Below, piece by piece: positions 1-5,741 of a stretch of DNA of 5,741 nt (positions are counted from its first letter, which is position 1; the number at the start of each line of letters is the position of its first letter). This DNA comes from Caldilineae bacterium. GTDB lineage: Bacteria; Chloroflexota; Anaerolineae; J102. The stretch spans positions 1 through 5,741 of the forward strand of contig DUEQ01000065.1 of assembly GCA_011192085.1 (NCBI GenBank). Direction: 5' to 3'. A program made the translations under genes and the position numbers. The notes under the pieces were generated by a model. The model had not been told where the DNA came from and made no database searches. It saw only the letters and a program-made list of their open reading frames with translations.

Positions 1-1556
1 TGCGGGCCTGGCAGCAGGCCCAAGGCCTGCACCCTGCGCTGGACGCGGGCCAGCCCCTGCTATTCACCCTCCAGAGCCTGACCTTCTTCGTGGCGGGCGC
101 GACCGACGCCTCGGCTCGATTTTGGCCCGTCACCGCTGCGGGGCTCATCCCCCTGGCGCTGTACGCGGCCCGAAGCTGGCTGGGGCGCTGGCCCGCGCTC
201 GTCGCGGCCGCGCTCATCACCCTGTCCCCTGCCATCAACGCGTTGGCCCGCCGCGGGGATAGCGCGGCCTTCGCGCTACTGGCCGCAGCCGCGGCGTTGG
301 CCGGGCTGGCGATGCTGGTCGAGGGCAGGCAAGGCGGCTGGAAGATCGTCGTCGCGGCGGCCGCGACGCTGCTCCTCAGCGGACCTGCGGGCTTCAGCGC
401 CCTCCCTCCCCTGGCGCTCATCTTCCTCCTGACGTTGCGCTCCGCCAAGCCTCGGCCCGCGCCCGCGGCAGACGACTGGATGACCTTCGCGGTGACGCTC
501 ATCTTGGGCGGGACTCTGTTCATGATGCGGTTCGATGCGTTGGGCCTGGCCGCCATCAACCTCACCCACTGGCTGAGCGCCTTCACCCTCGCGCCTACGC
601 CTTTGCTGGAGGGATTCATCCGCCTGGCAGTGGATGAACCATTGATCTCGGCATGTGGACTGATGGGCGTCGTCTGGGGTTTGCGGGCGGGCGGAACCTA
701 CCGCACGCTGGCCCTGGCCGCCATGCTCGCTGGACTCATCGCCATCTTCCAGGGGCCCGAGTTCACCGCCAGCCGGGCCGCGGCGGCGCTCTTCCTGGCC
801 CTGCCCGCGGCTGCGCTCCTCGTCCATCTGGCCCGCAAAGGCGATCTCAGCTTCCACAGCGTAGAAGAGATCCTGTATGTGGCCATGCTCACGCTGCTGG
901 CGTTCCTCTCGGCCTACGCCCTGGCCTCCTTCGCACATACGGGTCAGTTCGACCGCCTGATGATCTTTGGCGCGTCCATGCTCCTCGCCCTGATCATGAC
1001 CGGGGTATTTATCTTTTTCATCGGCTGGCGAGAGGTGCGGTCGGGCCTGCTCATCGCTGCCCTCATCCTCACGACCCTTTTCGGCCTGGGCTCCCTGTGG
1101 AGCCTGGGATTCAATCACACGCTGCCCACCCTGGCCCGCGCCTATCCCACCGAGGCCTTGCCCGACGTGAAAAACCTCGTGCGCGTGTACGGCGACCTCA
1201 GCCAACAGCAACGGGGGGACCGCTGGGCCGTGACCGTGGCGCTGCTCCCCGGCAGCCAGTCGGATGAACTCATCCAGTGGTATTTCCGCCAGGCGGAGGA
1301 CATGCAAATAGTGGACGCCATCCCGGACGACGGCCCTCCCCCCATCATCATGGCGCCAGCCGAGCGAGAGCTGGTTCTGGATGGCTACGCGGGCCAGCGA
1401 TTCGAGATGTTGACCGATTGGGATGTGACCGACGTCGCCACCACGAACCAGGCCATCTACTGGCTCCTCTTCCGCCGCGCGCCCTTCCCGCCCCCCTCGG
1501 TGGATGCCGTGAATCTGTGGGTAAATCTGGATTTGCTTAGTCTGACCCAACCCTGA
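1..1556 (+). CDS. Multi-pass membrane protein, GT39/PMT-like (Agl23-type), 5' end missing
   Basis: The reading frame is open from base 3 to the TGA at 1554-1556, giving 517 visible residues. A GTG at 90 could serve as a start, but the in-frame residues before it (including PALDAGQPLLFTLQ) look like the conserved first-loop region of GT39-type proteins, so the true start probably lies left of the window. About ten to twelve hydrophobic segments lie between roughly bases 120 and 1110. The short motif LSPAINALARRGDS (about 222-263) matches the 'LSP...R.D' stretch typical of these transferases. From about 1120 to the stop there are some 145 mostly polar residues, probably an extracytoplasmic soluble domain. 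The family transfers sugars from lipid-linked donors to proteins or lipids, or assists lipid-linked sugar export. The catalytic acidic residues of the first loop would lie outside the window, so activity cannot be judged. The overlap with the next gene suggests a glycan or glycolipid role. An unrelated polytopic membrane protein is the main alternative. Confidence 0.8.
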   Translation, partial: RAWQQAQGLHPALDAGQPLLFTLQSLTFFVAGATDASARFWPVTAAGLIPLALYAARSWLGRWPALVAAALITLSPAINALARRGDSAAFALLAAAAALAGLAMLVEGRQGGWKIVVAAAATLLLSGPAGFSALPPLALIFLLTLRSAKPRPAPAADDWMTFAVTLILGGTLFMMRFDALGLAAINLTHWLSAFTLAPTPLLEGFIRLAVDEPLISACGLMGVVWGLRAGGTYRTLALAAMLAGLIAIFQGPEFTASRAAAALFLALPAAALLVHLARKGDLSFHSVEEILYVAMLTLLAFLSAYALASFAHTGQFDRLMIFGASMLLALIMTGVFIFFIGWREVRSGLLIAALILTTLFGLGSLWSLGFNHTLPTLARAYPTEALPDVKNLVRVYGDLSQQQRGDRWAVTVALLPGSQSDELIQWYFRQAEDMQIVDAIPDDGPPPIIMAPAERELVLDGYAGQRFEMLTDWDVTDVATTNQAIYWLLFRRAPFPPPSVDAVNLWVNLDLLSLTQP

Positions 1557-2527
1557 TGCGTGTCTTTGTCACAGGAATCAACAGTTTTCTAGGCGCGCAC
1601 CTGGCCCGACAGCTCCTGGAACAGGGGCATGTGGTGCGCGGGCTGATCCGCGAGGGGAGCAACGACATCCTCCTGCAGGAGATGCCCGAGGTGGAGCGGG
1701 TGGTGGGGGATCTGTTGCAGCCCGAAACCTGGCACAAGGCGCTGAAGGGCTGTGACGCGCTTTTTCACGTCGCGGCCAGCTACACCCACGACCCTGAACG
1801 CATCCCTCACATGGAGGCGGTCAATGTGGAGGGGACGCGGCTCATCCTGGAGGCGGCGCTGGACGCGGGCGTGGCCCGCATCGTGCATACCAGCACCATC
1901 GGCGCGATTGGCCAGCCCGAGGATGGCTCCCTGGCCACCGAAGAGACGCCCTTCAACCTGCCCAATCCCTCCGCGTATGTGTTGAGCAAGCGTGCGGGGG
2001 AGGCGATCGCGCTGGAGCTGGCCGCAGAAGGCGCGCCCATCGTGGTCGTACACCCTGCCGCCATGCTGGGCCCGGGCGATTGGCGGCCCACGGCCAGCGG
2101 GCAAAAGGTCCTGGCGTTCCTCCACGACCGCCCGCTACGCTATCTTCCCGGCGGCATCAACTGGACGCCTGTGGAGGATGTGGCCGCGGGCATGATCCGG
2201 GCGCTGGAGCAGGGGCGACCGGGCCGCAAGTACATCCTGGGCCACATGGAGGGCAATCTCAGCCAGGGGGCATTCATCGATCTGCTGGCCCGGGCCAGCG
2301 GCAAGCCCGCGCCGCCCCCGCCCGAATCCCGCTGGAAGCGGCAGTTGCGCCGATTGCTGAAGACGACGCCCCCGCCACGAGGGCGAGAGGCCCCGCGCGG
2401 CACGTCGCCCCAACGCCTGACTTGCAACCCGCGGCGGGCGGTGGAGGAGCTGGGCATGCCCCAGAGGGATTTGCTGGCCGCGGCCCGCCGCGAGACAGTC
2501 TGGTATCGGAAGATGGGGATGTGGTGA
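1556..2527 (+). CDS. NAD(P)-dependent epimerase/dehydratase, extended SDR family (HpnA-like)
   Basis: This complete 323-residue protein has the usual length for an extended short-chain dehydrogenase/reductase acting on nucleotide sugars or similar substrates in the cytoplasm. The Rossmann dinucleotide-binding motif is near the N-terminus (TGINSFLG, residues 6-13), with Ser10 where TGxxGxxG normally has its middle Gly. GDL (51-53) and HVAA (71-74) are typical cofactor-pocket motifs. T114 is the likely catalytic Ser/Thr, and Y141 and K145 form the YxxxK active site. HPAAMLGPGD (166-175), WTPVEDVA (203-210) and YILG (226-229) follow the order seen in hopanoid-associated epimerase HpnA and dihydroflavonol-reductase-like proteins. 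Residues about 251-285 form a Pro/Arg-rich stretch. The ATG overlaps the previous stop by one base (TGATG) and no Shine-Dalgarno sequence precedes it, so translation is probably coupled to the upstream membrane protein. The substrate cannot be read from the sequence, and no hopanoid gene is visible, so hpnA is not assigned. Confidence 0.92.
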   Translation: MRVFVTGINSFLGAHLARQLLEQGHVVRGLIREGSNDILLQEMPEVERVVGDLLQPETWHKALKGCDALFHVAASYTHDPERIPHMEAVNVEGTRLILEAALDAGVARIVHTSTIGAIGQPEDGSLATEETPFNLPNPSAYVLSKRAGEAIALELAAEGAPIVVVHPAAMLGPGDWRPTASGQKVLAFLHDRPLRYLPGGINWTPVEDVAAGMIRALEQGRPGRKYILGHMEGNLSQGAFIDLLARASGKPAPPPPESRWKRQLRRLLKTTPPPRGREAPRGTSPQRLTCNPRRAVEELGMPQRDLLAAARRETVWYRKMGMW

Positions 2528-2581
2528 GAATCAGAAGGAATAGGACGAGAAGGTCGGAAATCGCGCGCCCTCGGACGGCTG

Positions 2582-2590
2582 TGCTATACT
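2582..2590 (+). promoter_or_regulatory. Probable extended -10 promoter upstream of the helicase gene
   Basis: The bases TGCTATACT form an extended -10 element: TG at 2582-2583, one spacer base, then TATACT at 2585-2590, five of six matches to TATAAT. No convincing -35 hexamer lies 16-18 bp upstream (that stretch is GC-rich), which is tolerated when an extended -10 is present. Transcription would start near 2597, giving an untranslated leader of about 150 bases before the helicase ATG at 2749. This is a motif-based inference. Confidence 0.5.
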
Positions 2591-2608
2591 GGGGGAGGTG
2601 AATGCCCC

Positions 2609-2707
2609 ATGTCTCATCCTGTATGCAAGCATGACTCATCCTTCCTTTGCGAGCTTCCGTCAAGCGTGAAACGTCCCACGTCAGAATGGGGCCACACCAC
2701 TTTCTGA
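2609..2707 (+). other. Possible 32-codon leader ORF (low confidence)
   Basis: A purine-rich Shine-Dalgarno-like run, GGGGGAGGTG (2591-2600), is followed by ATG at 2609, which opens 32 codons ending in TGA at 2705-2707. The stop falls inside the right arm of the downstream hairpin, so ribosomes reading this frame would disrupt that hairpin. A competing ATG at 2602 gives only 10 codons (TGA at 2632-2634). The product (MSHPVCKHDSSFLC...) resembles nothing I recognise and has no run of a single regulatory amino acid. If transcription starts near 2597, most of the Shine-Dalgarno run would be missing from the mRNA, which weakens the case. It may simply be chance. Confidence 0.15.
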
Positions 2708-2725
2708 CGTGGGACGGACATTTTT
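2672..2725 (+). terminator. Perfect 15-bp inverted repeat with T-tract: terminator or leader attenuator
   Basis: The left arm at 2672-2686 (CGTCCCACGTCAGAA) is the exact reverse complement of the right arm at 2702-2716. The 15-base loop can form three further pairs (TGG 2687-2689 with CCA 2697-2699). Four bases after the stem come five T's (2721-2725), giving a fair match to an intrinsic terminator, although the gap to the T-run and its shortness make it imperfect. It lies 145 bases after the epimerase stop and 32 bases before the helicase ATG. It could end the upstream operon. If the promoter at 2582 is real, it would instead sit in the helicase leader as an attenuator or mRNA structure. It could also be a copy of a dispersed palindromic repeat. 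Confidence 0.55.
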
Positions 2726-2751
2726 CCCTCTCCACTTTTCACTTATTCATG
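2717..2751 (+). promoter_or_regulatory. Helicase translation start without Shine-Dalgarno; pyrimidine-rich leader
   Basis: The ATG at 2749-2751 is chosen because the encoded protein then begins MSRIYVALDLETTG, placing the exonuclease motif at the position normal for DEDDh domains. The 28 bases before it (2721-2748) contain only three purines, so no Shine-Dalgarno pairing is possible. In-frame upstream starts at 2647 (TTG) and 2686 (ATG) would add unconserved residues encoded by the hairpin and are unlikely. Initiation probably depends on an unstructured mRNA rather than on anti-SD pairing. Confidence 0.6.
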
Positions 2752-5658
2752 TCCCGAATCTACGTCGCCCTGGACCTGGAAACCACAGGGCTCAACCCCG
2801 AAAAAGACGCCATTATCGAGCTGGGCGCGGTGCGCTTCCGAGATGGCGAGATATTGGAAAAATTCAGTCAGGTGGTCAATCCCGGCCGTCCCATCCCTCG
2901 CGCCATCCAGCAGATGACAGGCATCAGTCAGACAGAGGCGGATGCAGCCCCGCCCCTGAATCGGGTGGCGTCCGCGTTCCGAACCTTCGTGGGCGATGCG
3001 CCCGTGGTTGGGCACAACATCGCCTTCGACGTGGATTTTCTCCGGGCCAATGACTTGTTTAACTACAACCTCCAACTGGACACCTTCGAGCTGGCGTTGA
3101 TCACCCTGCCCGGCCTTTCCAGTTATAAGCTGGGACGCATCGCGGAGCATCTGGGCGTGAGCCTGGAGAACGCGCATCGGGCCTATGACGACGCCGAGGC
3201 CAGCATGCACATCTTCGAGGCCATGCGGCAGAAGCTGCTGGACGTCCCTACTAAGACCTTGGAGCAGATCGTGCGCATGGGGCAGATCGCGAACTGGCCT
3301 TTGACCATCGTGTTCGAGGAGGCGCTGAAGGAGCAGCTTCGTCGGGGGATGGGACGGCGGCAGGTGGAGAAGACCCCTCTGGATAAAGGCCCGCTCTTTC
3401 GACGCGAGCAGCCGCTGATCCCGGCGGAGCATCCTGAGCCCCTCGATGTGGACGCGCTGGCCGCGCTGCTGGAACCGGGCGGGCCGTTCGACGCCTACTT
3501 CGAGCATTACGAATATCGGGAGCCGCAAGTGGCCATGCTGCGGGCTGTGGCGGACGCGTTCAACCACAGCCGCCACCTTCTTATCGAAGCGGGCACAGGC
3601 ACGGGCAAGTCGTTGGCCTACCTTATCCCCGCTCTGGCTTGGGCGGTGAACACGGGTCAGCAGGTCGTGGTCTCCAGCAACACCATCAACCTGCAAGACC
3701 AGCTCTATCATAAAGACCTGCCCGATCTGCACGCCATCCTGCCCTTCGACTTCAAGGCCGCGGTGATGAAGGGCCGAAGCAACTATCTCTGCCCTCGCCG
3801 CCTGCAAAAGCTCATGGCCCGGCCCGATCTCACCCCGGTGGAGGTCAGCGTGCTGGCCCGCATCCTTTTGTGGCTGCCTACCACCGAAACAGGTGACGTC
3901 AGCGAGCTCACCCTGGTCAACGCGGCGGAGCGGGCCGTGTGGCAGCGGGTCTGCTCCGACCCCCACACCTGCTCCTCCGCCCGCTGCGGCATGGAATCAT
4001 CCCAACCCTGCTACTTTTACAAAGCCCGCAACCGGGCCGAGGCCGCGCATCTCATCATCGTCAACCACGCCCTCCTCCTCTCCGACATTGCCACTGAAGG
4101 CGGCGTCCTGCCCGACTATCAGCATCTCATCGTGGACGAGGCCCATCATCTGGAGAACGCGGCCACCCACGCGCTCACGGCCAGTGTGGACCACGCCTCT
4201 TTCGTGACGAAACTGCGGGAATTAGCCCCAGTGGGAGGCGAGACGCCCACCGCGGGCCTGCTCGCAGACGCGATCACCGCGGTGCGCCGCGCGGGCGTTC
4301 CCTCAGACAAGGCCGACCGCATCACCGATTACACCCGTCGCCTGACCGCGGCCATCCCCGCGCTGGACATGCACATCGCCGAGTACATGGACGCCCTGGA
4401 CCGCTTTCTCATGCAACACTTCGGGCGACAATACGACAACACCTTATACGACTTGCGCCTGCGCATCACCAAGAGCGTGCGGGTGCAGCCCGCATGGGTG
4501 GATGTGGAGATCATCTGGGATAATCTGGCATACATTCTCAACGCGTTCATCAGCGATCTCGACCACCTCATCAAAACCCTGGGCGACCTGGGCAACTATC
4601 CCATGCCCGAACGGGAGGACCTGGAGGCGGAGCTGACCGCGATGTGGGAATCGGTGGCCGAGGCCCTGGCCGTGGGCCATGAGCTCACGCTGGAGCCCGA
4701 CGACAACGCCATCTACTGGGTGCGGCGCTCCAAATTCAACGGCAGCCTGACCTTAAATCGGGCGCCTTTGCACGTAGGCGGCATTATCGAGGAGCACATC
4801 TTCCGTCAGAAGGACACCGTGGTGCTCACCTCGGCGACGCTGCGCACGGCCAATAGCTTCGACTACATCCGAGGTCGGCTTAACGCGTTCGAGGTGGAGG
4901 AGCTGGCCCTGGAAAGCCCCTTCGATTATAAGCGCAACGCGTTGGTCTACATCCCCACCGACATGCCCGAACCCAACCGCCCCGACTACCAGGGCAAAGT
5001 AGAGGACGCCATCATCCAGCTCAGCCTGGCCACCCAGGGACGACTCATGGCCCTGTTCACCTCCTACGCCCAGCTTAAGAGCGTGGCCGAGACCCTGCGC
5101 CCCTTGCTGGAGGAGGCGGGATTCACCCTCTTCGTCCAGGGCGAGGGCGGCTCGCGCCAGCAGATCCTGGCCGCGTTCCGCGAGACCGATCGTGCCGTCA
5201 TCCTGGGCACCCGCAGCTTTTGGGAGGGCGTGGACGTCCAGGGCGAGGCCTTGAGCGCGCTGGTCATCACCAAGCTACCCTTTGCCGTGCCCAACGACCC
5301 CATCATCTCCGCCCGCTCAGAGACCTTCGACTCCCCCTTCTACCAGTTTTCCGTGCCCGAAGCCATCCTCAACCTGCGCCAGGGCTTCGGGCGGCTCATC
5401 CGCTCCACCAGCGACCGAGGCATTGCCGTCCTGTTGGACAAGCGCCTGCTGAGCAAGCGCTATGGACGGCTCTTCCTGGAATCCCTGCCCGACGTGACCT
5501 TATGCAAAGCCCCCCTGGCCGACCTGGCGGACACGGCCCAACGCTGGCTCGCGGGCGAAGGCGAGGCCGCTTGTCCCAAACGCCGGATTGCGTCCCATCC
5601 CCCCCGTCACACGGATGAGCCCCCACCTTGGTTGGGCGGCGAAGGACGATTATTTTGA
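2749..5658 (+). CDS. dinG: DinG-family ATP-dependent DNA helicase with N-terminal DEDDh 3'-5' exonuclease
   Basis: This 969-residue cytoplasmic protein probably acts in DNA repair or in resolving replication obstacles. Residues 1-165 form a DnaQ-like exonuclease with all the DEDDh residues: D9 and E11 (DLETTG), D94 (HNIAFD), and H143 and D148 (HRAYDD). A linker leads to the helicase core. There, YEYREPQ (254-260) resembles a Q-motif, AGTGTGKS (281-288) is Walker A, SSNTINLQDQ (309-318) is motif Ia and DEAH (463-466) is Walker B. SAT (695-697) is motif III, GTRSFWEGVD (820-829) is motif V and QGFGRLIR (878-885) is motif VI with its arginine finger. Cysteines C348, C408, C413 and C421, just before the typical YFYKAR segment, match the [4Fe-4S] ligand pattern of DinG/XPD helicases; C402 is an extra cysteine. 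Residues about 480-680 would form the arch and second inserted region. The last 30 residues are polar and Pro-rich, probably disordered. Known family members unwind 5'-3', and exonuclease-fused forms occur in Firmicutes. Nothing looks truncated or frameshifted. Fe-S binding and activity are inferred from motifs. Confidence 0.96.
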   Translation: MSRIYVALDLETTGLNPEKDAIIELGAVRFRDGEILEKFSQVVNPGRPIPRAIQQMTGISQTEADAAPPLNRVASAFRTFVGDAPVVGHNIAFDVDFLRANDLFNYNLQLDTFELALITLPGLSSYKLGRIAEHLGVSLENAHRAYDDAEASMHIFEAMRQKLLDVPTKTLEQIVRMGQIANWPLTIVFEEALKEQLRRGMGRRQVEKTPLDKGPLFRREQPLIPAEHPEPLDVDALAALLEPGGPFDAYFEHYEYREPQVAMLRAVADAFNHSRHLLIEAGTGTGKSLAYLIPALAWAVNTGQQVVVSSNTINLQDQLYHKDLPDLHAILPFDFKAAVMKGRSNYLCPRRLQKLMARPDLTPVEVSVLARILLWLPTTETGDVSELTLVNAAERAVWQRVCSDPHTCSSARCGMESSQPCYFYKARNRAEAAHLIIVNHALLLSDIATEGGVLPDYQHLIVDEAHHLENAATHALTASVDHASFVTKLRELAPVGGETPTAGLLADAITAVRRAGVPSDKADRITDYTRRLTAAIPALDMHIAEYMDALDRFLMQHFGRQYDNTLYDLRLRITKSVRVQPAWVDVEIIWDNLAYILNAFISDLDHLIKTLGDLGNYPMPEREDLEAELTAMWESVAEALAVGHELTLEPDDNAIYWVRRSKFNGSLTLNRAPLHVGGIIEEHIFRQKDTVVLTSATLRTANSFDYIRGRLNAFEVEELALESPFDYKRNALVYIPTDMPEPNRPDYQGKVEDAIIQLSLATQGRLMALFTSYAQLKSVAETLRPLLEEAGFTLFVQGEGGSRQQILAAFRETDRAVILGTRSFWEGVDVQGEALSALVITKLPFAVPNDPIISARSETFDSPFYQFSVPEAILNLRQGFGRLIRSTSDRGIAVLLDKRLLSKRYGRLFLESLPDVTLCKAPLADLADTAQRWLAGEGEAACPKRRIASHPPRHTDEPPPWLGGEGRLF

Positions 5659-5705
5659 GATTTCAGGCTGTTGGGAGGCTATGTTGGCGCGACCTGGCAG
5701 TCACT

Positions 5706-5733
5706 TTGACAAATCCCCTGCCATCCTTACAAT
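5706..5733 (+). promoter_or_regulatory. Near-consensus sigma-70-type promoter for a gene beyond the right edge
   Basis: A perfect -35 hexamer, TTGACA (5706-5711), is followed after 16 bp by TACAAT (5728-5733), five of six matches to the -10 consensus. Transcription would start near 5740, at the window edge, reading rightward. It lies 47 bases after the helicase stop. Bases 5659-5705 show no hairpin with a T-tract, so helicase transcripts may read through into the next unit. The AT-rich context contrasts with the surrounding GC-rich coding DNA and supports a real promoter. Confidence 0.7.
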
Positions 5734-5741
5734 GAACAAAA

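Noticed and set aside
90..92. GTG as the start codon of the first gene.
   Set aside because: The in-frame codons before it, back to the window edge, encode family-like sequence without a stop, so the gene most likely begins outside the window.
276..1550. A 424-residue open frame on the minus strand opposite the membrane protein gene.
   Set aside because: Its translation is low-complexity (rich in G, R, E, Q and H) with no domain. Long antisense frames are common opposite GC-rich genes with strong third-position bias, and the + strand frame is clearly a membrane protein.
2528..2581. A terminator directly after the epimerase stop.
   Set aside because: The stretch has only short self-complementary GC runs and a direct TCGGA repeat, with no T-tract.
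2080..2601. A 173-residue + strand frame overlapping the end of the epimerase gene.
   Set aside because: It is an Ala/Arg/Pro/Gly-rich alternate frame, while the epimerase frame retains family motifs to its end.
2647..2748. An upstream TTG start that would extend the helicase by 34 residues.
   Set aside because: The extra residues are encoded by the inverted repeat and show no family similarity; the exonuclease domain starts naturally at the ATG at 2749.
2743..3966. A 407-residue open frame on the minus strand opposite the exonuclease/helicase N-terminal half.
   Set aside because: The + strand frame carries DEDDh and Walker A motifs; the antisense translation has no recognisable motif and is a composition artefact.
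5659..5705. A terminator after the helicase gene.
   Set aside because: I found no inverted repeat of useful length followed by a T-run in this stretch.

Overview
The window is GC-rich, densely coded DNA with three genes on the + strand, all ending in TGA. No RNA genes, CRISPR arrays, insertion sequences or tRNA genes were seen. The protein types suggest a bacterium of the Chloroflexota (Anaerolineae-like): an Agl23/GT39-like membrane protein, a HpnA-like sugar-nucleotide epimerase and a DEDDh-exonuclease/DinG fusion. This placement rests on protein resemblance recalled from memory, not on a marker gene, and is only moderately secure.

Bases 1-2527 form a two-gene unit. The first gene is cut by the window edge. 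It encodes a multi-pass membrane protein resembling the GT39/PMT glycosyltransferase superfamily, with a soluble C-terminal domain. Its stop codon shares one base with the start codon of the second gene (TGATG). The second gene is a complete extended short-chain dehydrogenase/reductase (NAD-dependent epimerase/dehydratase family). The overlap suggests translational coupling and a shared role in surface glycan or glycolipid synthesis.

Bases 2528-2748 are a 221-base intergenic region with more structure than its size suggests. It has an extended -10 promoter (TGCTATACT), a strong Shine-Dalgarno-like purine run followed by a possible 32-codon leader ORF, and a perfect 15-bp inverted repeat followed by five T's. 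A pyrimidine tract then runs into the next start codon, which has no Shine-Dalgarno sequence. The hairpin may end the upstream operon, or it may be an attenuator or mRNA structure in the leader of the helicase gene.

Bases 2749-5658 encode a 969-residue protein: an N-terminal DEDDh 3'-5' exonuclease joined to a DinG/XPD-type superfamily 2 helicase. All major ATPase motifs and a set of iron-sulfur-type cysteines are present, so both enzyme activities could be intact.

Bases 5659-5741 hold a near-consensus sigma-70-type promoter (TTGACA, 16 bp, TACAAT) pointing out of the window. A new transcription unit probably starts just beyond the right edge.

I found no clearly unprecedented system. The most unusual items are the structured leader before the helicase gene and the combination of exonuclease, helicase motifs and Fe-S cysteines in one polypeptide.
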